A DNA stretch of 6,472 bases from positions 4,418-10,889 of the forward strand of contig JAHFQF010000067.1 in the NCBI GenBank assembly GCA_023266435.1, given 5' to 3'. The translations under genes and the position numbers were made by a program. Each line of letters starts with the position of its first letter. Positions within the stretch are counted from its first letter, which is position 1. Shown one piece after another: positions 1-5,782 of the stretch. Source of the stretch: Legionellales bacterium (lineage in GTDB: Bacteria; Pseudomonadota; Gammaproteobacteria; Berkiellales; Berkiellaceae). The notes beneath the pieces are model-generated. The model was given only the letters and a program-made list of their open reading frames with translations, was not told where the DNA came from and ran no database searches.

Positions 1-354
1 TTGTTTGGACCGGTCAGTGTGATCACTATGTTGATGGAGTTGGCCTGCTATATTATTGGGACCTCTTTCTGTATTGGGGCAATCATGCAATACCGGATCC
101 ATCGTCAAAATCCTAAGCTCACGCCATTGATGACACCGGTCGTCATGCTAGTAGTAGGGGTATTATTGATTTTGGTGCCGTATTTTAGTTTATTGCCAGG
201 GGATTCTTTCAGTGCTTCTGAGCAAGAAAAACGAGACTCTGCAGCAGCAGCACAAGTGATTCGTGAATACAATGCGCAACAAGATCAAACAAATACCTCA
301 GAGACACAAAACGCAGACTCGCAACCTAAAAATCCCAATGATTATTGGCAGTAA
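1..354 (+). CDS. IcmD/DotP-like Dot/Icm (type IVB) secretion component, 5'-truncated
   Basis: The frame is open from the first base, so the N-terminus probably lies outside the window; the TTG at position 1 is more likely an internal Leu than the start. The 117 visible residues hold two hydrophobic segments (about 8-29 and 44-65) joined by a short polar loop. The pattern G-x-x-F-x-IGAIM...H-x-x-NP...P-x-x-TP, with hydrophobic residues ending in a Pro, matches my recollection of Legionella and Coxiella IcmD (DotP), a small inner-membrane protein of the Dot/Icm machine related to TraR of IncI plasmids. DotE/IcmC or DotV-type relatives cannot be excluded. An N-terminal signal/membrane segment is normally present and would be upstream. 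The polar Gln/Asn/Ser-rich tail (about 68-117, ending NDYWQ) is longer than I expect for IcmD. The neighbouring genes are not icm/dot genes on this side, so this may be the end of an icm cluster or a stand-alone paralogue. Confidence 0.62.
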   Translation: MFGPVSVITMLMELACYIIGTSFCIGAIMQYRIHRQNPKLTPLMTPVVMLVVGVLLILVPYFSLLPGDSFSASEQEKRDSAAAAQVIREYNAQQDQTNTSETQNADSQPKNPNDYWQ

Positions 355-403
355 CTGTGCCTTGATACTACGTGAACGCGTCCTATTGGTAATGAGTAGA
401 ATG

Positions 404-426
404 GCGTCCCCCTATTAGGGGGACGC
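404..426. terminator. Hairpin between convergent genes, probable bidirectional terminator
   Basis: A perfect 9-base-pair GC-rich stem (404-412 with 418-426, core CCCCC/GGGGG) encloses a 5-base loop. It lies 50 bases after the stop of the IcmD-like gene and 11 bases after the stop of the opposing gene at 437, a position that suits termination from both sides. Neither strand has a real T-tract after the stem, so it may act as a transcription barrier or mRNA 3'-end stabiliser rather than a classical intrinsic terminator. Confidence 0.55.
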
Positions 427-436
427 GCACTTAGCT

Positions 437-1318
437 TTAGCGATGCTTGTTTTTTCTGTTTTTCGGGGGCTTTGGATGTTTTTGATGTGGTTGATGCGTT
501 TTCTTCGCCTGGAATTGGAATGCAGCCTGCGCGGGAGCAACTGGTGGAGGCTGCATAGCAAGCACATCAGCGCCTTGTGCTGCAGTGTGCGCTTCGGTTG
601 TTGTATCTGCCTCCTCGGTAGCATCAACACGAGCAGCCGCTTGTTTCTGCGTCAGGGGCTTGATTGCAGCGTCAAATTTACCTTTTAACTCTACTAGTGT
701 ATTTTGCAACACAGAGCCGAATTGAGGGGCTATATCCACTCCTGCAAGCCATGCAATTGGTCCAAGGACAGGAAGTGTGACATAGTAAGCTGTCTTTGTA
801 ACCAAAGTGGTAACACCAGCTGCAGCCTGCCATGCTAAACCGCCACTGAGACTGTCTTGGGTGGATTTAAGAATTTGATTGAATTGCTCAATAGCAGATC
901 GTTTAGCATCTTGACTGTAATCGATGTGCTGTGCTTCAAGTGAGTCATGCTGGGCTGTTGCTTTAGGTGCCCAAGTACTGGAGCCTAAGGATTTATAGGT
1001 CTCAGCGTAGGTTGCTAAGATGCGCAATAATGTTTGGTGAAAGCTTTTAACGACATCGTCTGGTGTTGCACAGGTAGCAATCGCGGTATCACAGTCTGCG
1101 AATAGTTGCGTCACAGCTGTGGTAAAAATGGCATCCAATTCTTTTTTGGTAGCCGGTGTACTGGCTACACTAGGGCCTTGATCGCTAGATGCAACATCAG
1201 CATGAAGGGCGGCTATGTTGGTATCTGTGGCATTTTCAGCCTGTTCAGCGGGTGGAGGGACCATGCTCTTCGCGGTCTCTTGAACTTGGTCAGCGTGGGA
1301 CATTTCTGTTGCAGACAT
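437..1318 (-). CDS. Protein of unknown function with hydrophobic core and basic Lys/His/Pro tail
   Basis: I do not recognise a family. The 293-residue protein has a polar Ala/Pro/Glu-rich, probably disordered N-terminus (1-58), then a helical stretch (about 59-112). A GSSTWAPK motif follows (112-119), then a helix to about 157. The hydrophobic segment 161-193 (Gly/Ala/Val-rich with LPVLGPIAWLAGV) could be a membrane hairpin or buried core. After an acidic-basic helix comes an Ala/Pro-rich linker (about 228-270) and a strongly basic tail rich in Lys, His, Pro and Arg (271-293). No signal peptide is visible. The frame extends 21 codons upstream to 1381, but ATG at 1318 is preferred: AAGGAG lies 5 bases before it, and the predicted promoter would put the transcript start at about the upstream ATG. 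It is convergent with the IcmD-like gene and monocistronic. In a Dot/Icm bacterium a secreted effector is possible, but no catalytic motif supports any function. Confidence 0.78.
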   Translation of the reverse strand: MSATEMSHADQVQETAKSMVPPPAEQAENATDTNIAALHADVASSDQGPSVASTPATKKELDAIFTTAVTQLFADCDTAIATCATPDDVVKSFHQTLLRILATYAETYKSLGSSTWAPKATAQHDSLEAQHIDYSQDAKRSAIEQFNQILKSTQDSLSGGLAWQAAAGVTTLVTKTAYYVTLPVLGPIAWLAGVDIAPQFGSVLQNTLVELKGKFDAAIKPLTQKQAAARVDATEEADTTTEAHTAAQGADVLAMQPPPVAPAQAAFQFQAKKTHQPHQKHPKPPKNRKNKHR

Positions 1319-1323
1319 GATAG

Positions 1324-1329
1324 CTCCTT
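1324..1329 (-). promoter_or_regulatory. Ribosome binding site fixing the start of the 437-1318 gene
   Basis: On the minus strand AAGGAG stands 5 bases before ATG 1318. The alternative upstream ATG at 1381 lies only about 10 bases downstream of the candidate -10 box, and the 21 residues it would add (including QYCNK) do not look like a natural N-terminus. This decides for the shorter protein. Confidence 0.75.
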
Positions 1330-1389
1330 GCTTATTGCAGTATTGGGGGATGGGCAAAATGCTCAATCTAAAACCCGACAACCTGCTAC

Positions 1390-1418
1390 TTTATAATGGG
1401 TGTGAGGTAAACGTTCAA
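1390..1418 (-). promoter_or_regulatory. Probable sigma-70 promoter of the 437-1318 gene
   Basis: Read on the minus strand, TTGAAC (1413-1418; 4 of 6 consensus bases) is followed after exactly 17 bases by TATAAA (1390-1395; 5 of 6). Transcription would begin near 1383, giving a leader of about 65 bases. An A/T-rich run upstream (about 1419-1433) could act as an UP-like element. The -35 box overlaps one arm of the inverted repeat at 1407-1461, which suggests regulation. Confidence 0.55.
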
Positions 1419-1461
1419 GGAAAAAAATAAAAAGGCAACCAAAGTACTCTAGAACGTTTAC
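1407..1461. repeat. Spaced 10-bp inverted repeat with AACGTT cores, candidate operator
   Basis: GTAAACGTTC (1407-1416) recurs as its exact inverse complement GAACGTTTAC (1452-1461). Each arm contains the self-palindromic hexamer AACGTT, with centres 43 bases apart, close to four helical turns. The left arm overlaps the -35 box of the promoter for the 437-1318 gene. This is what a pair of sites for a dimeric regulator bridging across a loop would look like, although a large RNA stem-loop or chance is possible. Confidence 0.45.
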
Positions 1462-1546
1462 GGCCCTGTTAGTGTAAAAAAAGCGCTGATGATTGGCAAT
1501 ATATTTTACTAAATTGATTTTCAAGTCGCCTGTTATGCGTAGATAA

Positions 1547-1573
1547 AGGGCTTCTTTCTCGGGAAGAAGCCCT
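1547..1573 (-). terminator. Intrinsic terminator of the bepA operon
   Basis: AGGGCTTCTT (1547-1556) and AAGAAGCCCT (1564-1573) form a perfect 10-base-pair stem with a 7-base loop. On the minus strand the stem is followed by TTTATCT. It begins 11 bases past the stop codon of the 1585-2784 gene, so it closes the bepA-coiled-coil transcript and separates it from the promoter of the next minus-strand gene. Confidence 0.82.
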
Positions 1574-1584
1574 GCTGTGTCTTT

Positions 1585-2784
1585 TTATTGAAATTGTAGT
1601 TTGAGTCGATCTGCAAATGCCTGCGGATCGACATTTTGTTGTCCTTGTACCCGTTGCCCCACTAATCCTCTTTGCATCAGGCTTAGGTACGGGGTGACAG
1701 CAGCATAGCTTGGCGCCGAGGCTATCGCATCTGATGTTAAATGGCTTTGTAAGGCAGCTAAAACTTCTTCGTTGCTTGGTTGATCAGACATTGTGAATGT
1801 CGGTGCTCGTTGTCGCAGAATTGCTTGGACTCCCATTATCAATTGACTGTGTTGTTCTATCGCAGTTTGCAGCATTTCTTGTCGGCGTGCGAGCAGTGTC
1901 GACATATGTTGTGTGACGTCTTGCATGGTGGCGTCTTGGGGGAGCTGTTGGTCACTGGGAGATTGTTGATTAATAGAATGAATACAGGCACGCAGCTGTG
2001 TTTCCAATGCTTTTGATGCTTGCTCAAGTGTTTTTTTGGCAACATTAAACTCTTGTTTTACGCGCTCAGATTCAGCTTTATTGGCAGTCTCTAGTGCTTT
2101 TACTTGTACAGTCAAATCTTCGATGGCGTGAGTATAGCTTGCTTTTAAATCAGAAAACTGTCGTTCAAAATTAGCACGTATTTCAGGCATACAACGATAG
2201 GCGAGCATGGCTTGGTAAGTTGCTGTGGCTTCTTGATGTAAACCCAATGTATCATGCCAAGCATTGACGATGGGCAATACTTCATCTGGAATACGTTTTA
2301 ATATACTTGTTCTGGGTAGCCAAGTAGATCCCTCTGCGCGAGTCACGAAGCCTAGCGTCTTTCTAAGAAACCAGCTTGTTGTAGAATCTTGCAGCTCAGG
2401 GCCTTTTGCGAATTCATTCAATAACATATGCAATTGATCGAGTACCAATCGACTATTGTAGATTTCCGGTAAATAATCTTGTAATTCACCTTGGCGGAGT
2501 CTTGCATAAGCATTTGCGCCTGTGTCTTTAAAAATACCGCCGTCAATAGCAAGTAGCACTTTTTCAAAAAAAGGCTTCACTTTGTCTAAGTTTTTTGGGG
2601 CATTATCTTGATAACAGCGATATAAACACTGAAGATAGCTAATCGCTGTCTCTAAAAATTGATCTAAGGCTTCAGCCTGAGGTTTTAATTTTAATAGCTC
2701 GTTATACCAGCGTTCTAAATCTGCTAAAGATTGTGCAGGGATTGTAGCAAGTTCCGGGTGAGGCTGCTGATCGGTTGCCGCCAT
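1585..2784 (-). CDS. Coiled-coil protein of unknown function, co-transcribed with bepA
   Basis: The 399-residue protein has no signal peptide and no transmembrane segment, so it is probably cytosolic or exported by a non-Sec route. Residues 17-145 look all-helical. A GSTWLPR motif sits at 152-158. A strong charged heptad-like coiled coil runs from about 200 to 268 (repeated Leu/Val/Ala positions among Glu, Lys and Gln). A Gln/Ser/Pro linker (about 272-287) and a second helical region (about 288-326) follow; the C-terminal 70 residues are Gln/Ala-rich and end in a short amphipathic stretch. I recognise no family and see no catalytic signature. The start at ATG 2784 is supported by AAGGAG 7 bases upstream (2792-2797). 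The gene begins 23 bases after the bepA stop codon, so the two almost certainly share an mRNA, which ends at the 1547-1573 terminator. Structural, scaffold or effector roles are all open. Confidence 0.82.
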   Translation of the reverse strand: MAATDQQPHPELATIPAQSLADLERWYNELLKLKPQAEALDQFLETAISYLQCLYRCYQDNAPKNLDKVKPFFEKVLLAIDGGIFKDTGANAYARLRQGELQDYLPEIYNSRLVLDQLHMLLNEFAKGPELQDSTTSWFLRKTLGFVTRAEGSTWLPRTSILKRIPDEVLPIVNAWHDTLGLHQEATATYQAMLAYRCMPEIRANFERQFSDLKASYTHAIEDLTVQVKALETANKAESERVKQEFNVAKKTLEQASKALETQLRACIHSINQQSPSDQQLPQDATMQDVTQHMSTLLARRQEMLQTAIEQHSQLIMGVQAILRQRAPTFTMSDQPSNEEVLAALQSHLTSDAIASAPSYAAVTPYLSLMQRGLVGQRVQGQQNVDPQAFADRLKLQFQ

Positions 2785-2807
2785 AATAATACTCCTTGAG
2801 TGGGCTG

Positions 2808-4259
2808 TTACAGGGGTTTTTTGTCATTTTCTATTTGCTCCTTTATTTCAGCCATTTTTGCTTCAATTTGCAAGGACATTCTGTCTTTATTCTCTTGAGG
2901 CAGCTTAACCAGCTTCAATTGATCGAGTGCGCTATGGTATTCCCCTAATTTTTCTAAATATTTTGCTTGATAAAAATGCATTGAAGTTGGTTTCCCGGCT
3001 TGTCCATAAGCTCTGCTAATTAAGCGCAAGGTAAAAGTATTCTCGCCATAGTGTAGATGGTATTGATCTAATAATTGAATTGCTTTTTTAGGTTGCTCAG
3101 CTTGTAACTGTAATTCTACTAAGGTAACCACCAGCGCGAGCTCAGCGGGACGTGCTTTCACTGCTTGCTGCAGTAGTTTAACAGCTGTTGAAAGTTGATT
3201 TTGTGCCACGTAAGTATCAGCAAGGGCAACAAGGATGTAAGGATTGTCTGGATCATTGGCAGACAGTGTTTGTAGGAGAGAGAGGGCTTTTTCGCTTTGA
3301 TTATTTGCCAATAGCCCCAAGGCTAATCCATATTGATGCGCCAGTTTAGCACTCTCAGGCGCAGTTTCTTTTAAAGGTTGCTCAAAAAATGCCACACTGT
3401 CTTTAGGCATGGTAAATTGTTCATTTTTCAGCCGGGCTTTAGTAAACCAGAAGTCTTGGTGTCTCAAGCTATCCTGGACTTTAGGCAATTGTTGTGCGCG
3501 ATTTTTCGCATCTGCGATACGTGACTGGGTTAAAGGGTGAGTTTGTAAGTATTCAGGGACATATTGTCCTGAAAAACGTGAACTTTGATGTAATTTTTCG
3601 AAAAACTTAGGCATAGCCAAGGGATCAAAACCAGCATTTGACATGAGCTGAATACCAACACGATCCGCTTCTTGTTCATTGTTACGCGAGAAACTCAATG
3701 AGGATTGTGCTTGTCCAGCGATGGTAGCCATGAGCGCACCGCTACCAGCTTGTGGATTTTGAGTGGCTATAATGACAGCAGCAAGTGCTCCAGCCATGGT
3801 GCCGATGGTCATTTGTTTACGGTACGCATAAAGACGCGCAATGTGTCGCTGTGTCACGTGTGACATTTCATGGCTCATCACACTGGCAAGCTCATCCTCG
3901 CTGTCCGTGGTTAAAATCAATCCTGTATTGATGCCAATGAATCCGCCTGGTAAGGCAAAGGCATTGATGGCATCTTCATTAATGATAAAAAATTCAAAGG
4001 CAAATTGCTTATTTTGTTCCGCACTTTGTAGGCGTGTACCTAGCGCATTAATATAATTGTTAGCGAGTATGTCATGATTGAGTGGCATGGCATGACGAAT
4101 GGTAATCATGGCACTTTGGCCTAAACGATACTCTGCGCTCGGAGATAATGTTTGCGAGCTAGGATCGCCCAAATCAGGTAATTGATCGGCCAGTAATATA
4201 GTCGGCAAGCAAGCAATGAAGAAAACAAAGGCGTATTTGCGCAATGCATATAATTTCAT
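2808..4259 (-). CDS. bepA: BepA-like periplasmic M48 metalloprotease with TPR domain
   Basis: BepA (YfgC) is a periplasmic zinc metalloprotease and chaperone that promotes assembly of outer-membrane proteins such as LptD and degrades stalled ones together with the BAM complex. The 483-residue length is close to E. coli BepA (487). A Sec signal peptide covers 1-24 (basic start, FVFFIACLPTILLA core, likely cleavage before DQ). The M48 domain spans about 40-265: zinc motif HEMSH at 130-134 with catalytic E131, third ligand E197 in NEQEAD, and H241 in THPLTQSR, corresponding to the regulatory His-switch loop that caps the zinc in E. coli BepA. Residues about 300-450 form TPR-like helical repeats (including DPDNPYILVALADTYVAQNQ). 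All key residues are intact. The start codon has only a weak ribosome site, but the signal peptide fixes it. It heads a minus-strand pair with the coiled-coil gene and is divergent from perM across 76 bases, an arrangement shared with E. coli. Confidence 0.93.
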   Translation of the reverse strand: MKLYALRKYAFVFFIACLPTILLADQLPDLGDPSSQTLSPSAEYRLGQSAMITIRHAMPLNHDILANNYINALGTRLQSAEQNKQFAFEFFIINEDAINAFALPGGFIGINTGLILTTDSEDELASVMSHEMSHVTQRHIARLYAYRKQMTIGTMAGALAAVIIATQNPQAGSGALMATIAGQAQSSLSFSRNNEQEADRVGIQLMSNAGFDPLAMPKFFEKLHQSSRFSGQYVPEYLQTHPLTQSRIADAKNRAQQLPKVQDSLRHQDFWFTKARLKNEQFTMPKDSVAFFEQPLKETAPESAKLAHQYGLALGLLANNQSEKALSLLQTLSANDPDNPYILVALADTYVAQNQLSTAVKLLQQAVKARPAELALVVTLVELQLQAEQPKKAIQLLDQYHLHYGENTFTLRLISRAYGQAGKPTSMHFYQAKYLEKLGEYHSALDQLKLVKLPQENKDRMSLQIEAKMAEIKEQIENDKKPL

Positions 4260-4335
4260 TTGGTTAACTTAAAAATAAAAATGTTTTCCTATTAAGCGTA
4301 GCATTTTTTAGACATTTCGGCCTATACGCTCTAAG

Positions 4336-5436
4336 ATGGAATTAAAGCGCTTCTTGATAAAAGTAAGGAAACTAATTTTGTTCCAATTAATTTATCGCTG
4401 GTTGAATCGGACTTTTGGCGATGCGGAAGTATTGATTTTATTGTGCCTGATTGGTATCAGTCTGTTGATCATTGAAAAATATGGCAGCGTGTTTGCTCCG
4501 GTCTTTGTAAGTATTGTGTTTGCTTATTTATTGCAAGCACCTATTAATCAATTAAAAAAACTTAAAGTCCCTGAGTTTTTAGCGATGATATCGGTGTTTG
4601 GGCTTTTTATGACAGTGGTAGCAGTGATGTTGCTTTGGCTTGCGCCATTACTGTGGGAACAGTTAAGTAATTTTTACTATGAACTGCCTAGTATTGTCCA
4701 TAAGATTCAAGCATTGGAAGAGCACATCCCTACTTCTATCCAAGCCTATATTCAAGCGCCGGATTGGCAACGCGCGCTAGAAAATTTTATGCAGACTTTT
4801 CAGTCCTATAGTCAGTATCTGATTAAATACGCGCTCTCTAATCTGCCGAGTTTAATGATGATCGCAGTGTACATCGTATTAGCGCCGTTATTAATCTTTT
4901 TCTTTCTGAAAGATCAGAAAAAAATCTTTGCTTGGTTTACTCAGTACCTTCCTGCGCATCGCCCCATGCTGAAAAATGTCTGGAAAGAATCCAATCGCCA
5001 AGTTGGGAATTATGTACGGGGTAAATTTTTAGAGGCACTGATTGTAGGTATCTTTACTTTCCTCGCATTCTTGATCTTTCAAATCAAATACGCTGCTTTG
5101 CTGTCTTTCTTAGTTGGGATATCAGTGTTTATTCCTTATATCGGCGCTGCAGTTGTTACTGTGCCTGTTGCTTTAGTTGCTTTGTTTCAATGGGGTGTGA
5201 GCATACAGACACTGTATCTATTAGGGGTGTATGGCATCATCCAAACATTAGATGGCACTTTATTGGTACCGATTTTATTTTCAGAAGCAGTGAACATGCA
5301 TCCGATTGTGATTATTATTGCCACATTATTTTTTGGTGGGATCTGGGGATTATGGGGCATGTTTTTTGCGATACCACTTGCTGCTTTGATTCAAGCAATC
5401 TTACATGCTTGGCCCAGCGCACCTATGCAATCATAA
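4336..5436 (+). CDS. perM: PerM/AI-2E-family inner-membrane transporter
   Basis: PerM (YfgO) belongs to the AI-2E/TqsA-like family of polytopic inner-membrane proteins; some relatives export small molecules or work as Na+/H+ antiporters, but PerM's substrate is not established. The 366 residues contain about eight hydrophobic segments: roughly 31-46, 50-68, 83-106, 170-191, 229-249, 252-283, 290-312 and 322-355. A soluble region lies at about 107-168. Family signatures are plain: NYVRGK (225-230), FIPYIGA (265-271), LDGTLLVPILFSEAVNMHP (305-323) and GGIWGLWGMFFAIPLAALI (334-352), close to the E. coli PerM C-terminus as I recall it. The start is uncertain. ATG 4336 lacks a good ribosome site, whereas TTG 4378 has AAGGA 8 bases upstream and would give 352 residues, near the 353 of E. 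coli PerM. A candidate terminator follows at 5460-5487. Confidence 0.92.
   Translation: MELKRFLIKVRKLILFQLIYRWLNRTFGDAEVLILLCLIGISLLIIEKYGSVFAPVFVSIVFAYLLQAPINQLKKLKVPEFLAMISVFGLFMTVVAVMLLWLAPLLWEQLSNFYYELPSIVHKIQALEEHIPTSIQAYIQAPDWQRALENFMQTFQSYSQYLIKYALSNLPSLMMIAVYIVLAPLLIFFFLKDQKKIFAWFTQYLPAHRPMLKNVWKESNRQVGNYVRGKFLEALIVGIFTFLAFLIFQIKYAALLSFLVGISVFIPYIGAAVVTVPVALVALFQWGVSIQTLYLLGVYGIIQTLDGTLLVPILFSEAVNMHPIVIIIATLFFGGIWGLWGMFFAIPLAALIQAILHAWPSAPMQS
4365..4369 (+). promoter_or_regulatory. perM: Ribosome binding site pointing to alternative perM start TTG 4378
   Basis: AAGGA at 4365-4369 lies 8 bases before an in-frame TTG at 4378-4380. The protein would begin MFQLIYRWLNRTFGDAEV, which lines up with the short lead-in before the YRRRF stretch of E. 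coli PerM as I remember it. The sequence before ATG 4336 (CTCTAAG) has little anti-16S complementarity. Both starts remain possible. Confidence 0.45.
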
Positions 5437-5452
5437 AGATCACAGTAGTGGC

Positions 5453-5582
5453 ATCACATGAGGTCCGTCGAGAGGGACTCTGTTTTTCAACAGCGCCATC
5501 CATGGCTACAATTGGCGCGACCCTACGCCAAATGGTCTCAAAACAGAATCCCTCCCGCCTGGCTTCTACTTTCAAATGTGAT
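5453..5582. repeat. 130-base imperfect palindrome, candidate dispersed repeat element
   Basis: The ends ATCACAT (5453-5459) and ATGTGAT (5576-5582) pair perfectly. An inner pair of arms, 5472-5486 and 5540-5554, matches at 14 of 15 positions. A third 6-base stem (5512-5517 with 5526-5531) surrounds the centre. The right arm carries about 9 extra bases between the first and second stems. Because it is palindromic, both strands translate to similar strings (RREGxCFxT and KQxPSR appear in each), as seen in dispersed palindromic elements. Repeat status beyond this window cannot be tested here. Confidence 0.55.
5460..5487 (+). terminator. Possible intrinsic terminator of perM
   Basis: GAG-G-TCC (5460-5466) pairs with GGACTC (5475-5480), giving 6 base pairs with one bulged G and an 8-base loop, followed directly by TGTTTTT (5481-5487). 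It lies 23 bases after the perM stop codon. The same bases also form part of the longer palindrome, so two folds compete. Confidence 0.42.
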
Positions 5583-5596
5583 TAAATGGTTTTAAC

Positions 5597-5748
5597 GGCA
5601 GACCCGAGGATCTTTGCGTGACTGAGCTTACAGCTCAGCCGCCCTCACCAGGCCTTTGCCCATCCTCTCCCTCAAATAGTGGGAGAGAGAAGTTGATAGA
5701 CTGGCGGCTTTTGCGAAGGAAGTAGCAAAGATGCGGAGGTAGGCTGCC
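5597..5748. repeat. Second inverted-repeat unit with internal hairpins, REP/MITE-like
   Basis: The outer arms match imperfectly: GGCAG...ATCTTTGC (5597-5617) against GCAAAGAT...CTGCC (5725-5748), with 8 and 5 perfectly paired bases at their two ends. Inside are a 7-base-pair hairpin with a 3-base loop (CTGAGCT 5622-5628 / AGCTCAG 5632-5638) and another 7-base-pair hairpin (CTCTCCC 5665-5671 / GGGAGAG 5681-5687). The CCCTCACC...CTCTCCC...GGGAGAG composition resembles intergenic repeats common in Proteobacteria. No coding capacity or target-site duplication was identified. Confidence 0.42.
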
Positions 5749-5755
5749 CCCGCAT
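5731..5755 (-). terminator. Weak terminator candidate for the phoH-family gene
   Basis: On the minus strand ATGCGG and CCGCAT (5750-5755 with 5731-5736) form a 6-base-pair stem with a 13-base loop, followed by CTTTGCT. It sits about 28 bases beyond the stop codon at 5783. The T-tract is poor and the stem overlaps the right arm of the inverted-repeat unit, so the call is tentative. Confidence 0.3.
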
Positions 5756-5782
5756 TGTTCTTTAAGTGTAGTGAGAGAGCAG

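Larger units (their letters stand above)
5437..5782. other. Gene-free spacer filled with inverted repeats between perM and phoH
   Basis: No convincing gene is seen here. The stretch is the 3' meeting point of two convergent genes and holds, in order, a perM terminator candidate, a 130-base imperfect palindrome (5453-5582), a second inverted-repeat unit with two internal hairpins (5597-5748) and a weak terminator candidate for the phoH-family gene. Open frames cross it, but their translations mirror the palindrome and overlap real genes, so they are not called. Confidence 0.6.

Noticed and set aside
415..688. Open frames opposite or out of phase with the end of the 437-1318 gene.
   Set aside because: They are shadows of a better-supported gene. 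One is rich in Trp, Cys and Arg, the other in Arg and Lys, and neither has a ribosome site.
1106..1396. Plus-strand frame of 96 codons opposite the start of the 437-1318 gene.
   Set aside because: It is antisense to a gene with a good ribosome site and promoter. Its Cys/Arg/Gly-rich translation is not protein-like.
1319..1584. Search for a PmrA-type or other known effector-gene regulatory box upstream of the 437-1318 gene.
   Set aside because: No tandem CTTAATATT-like pair is present; only the AACGTT inverted repeat stands out.
1780..2045. Open frames on both strands within the coiled-coil gene.
   Set aside because: Composition is Cys/His-rich and there are no initiation signals; the coiled-coil frame explains the DNA.
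437..2784. Classical Dot/Icm C-terminal secretion signal (Glu-rich block with a penultimate hydrophobic residue) in the two unknown proteins.
   Set aside because: One tail is strongly basic and the other lacks a Glu block, so effector status is kept as speculation only.
3841..4056. Plus-strand frame of 71 codons opposite bepA.
   Set aside because: It lies opposite the zinc-protease core of bepA and carries no recognisable features.
4295..4330. Short inverted repeat AGCGTA/TACGCT (centres 30 bases apart) in the bepA-perM spacer.
   Set aside because: Only 6 bases match and no convincing -35/-10 pair could be placed around it, so chance is likely.
5190..5585. Plus-strand frame of 131 codons overlapping the end of perM and running into the palindrome.
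   Set aside because: It overlaps the conserved PerM C-terminus in another phase, and its tail is just the translation of the palindromic repeat.
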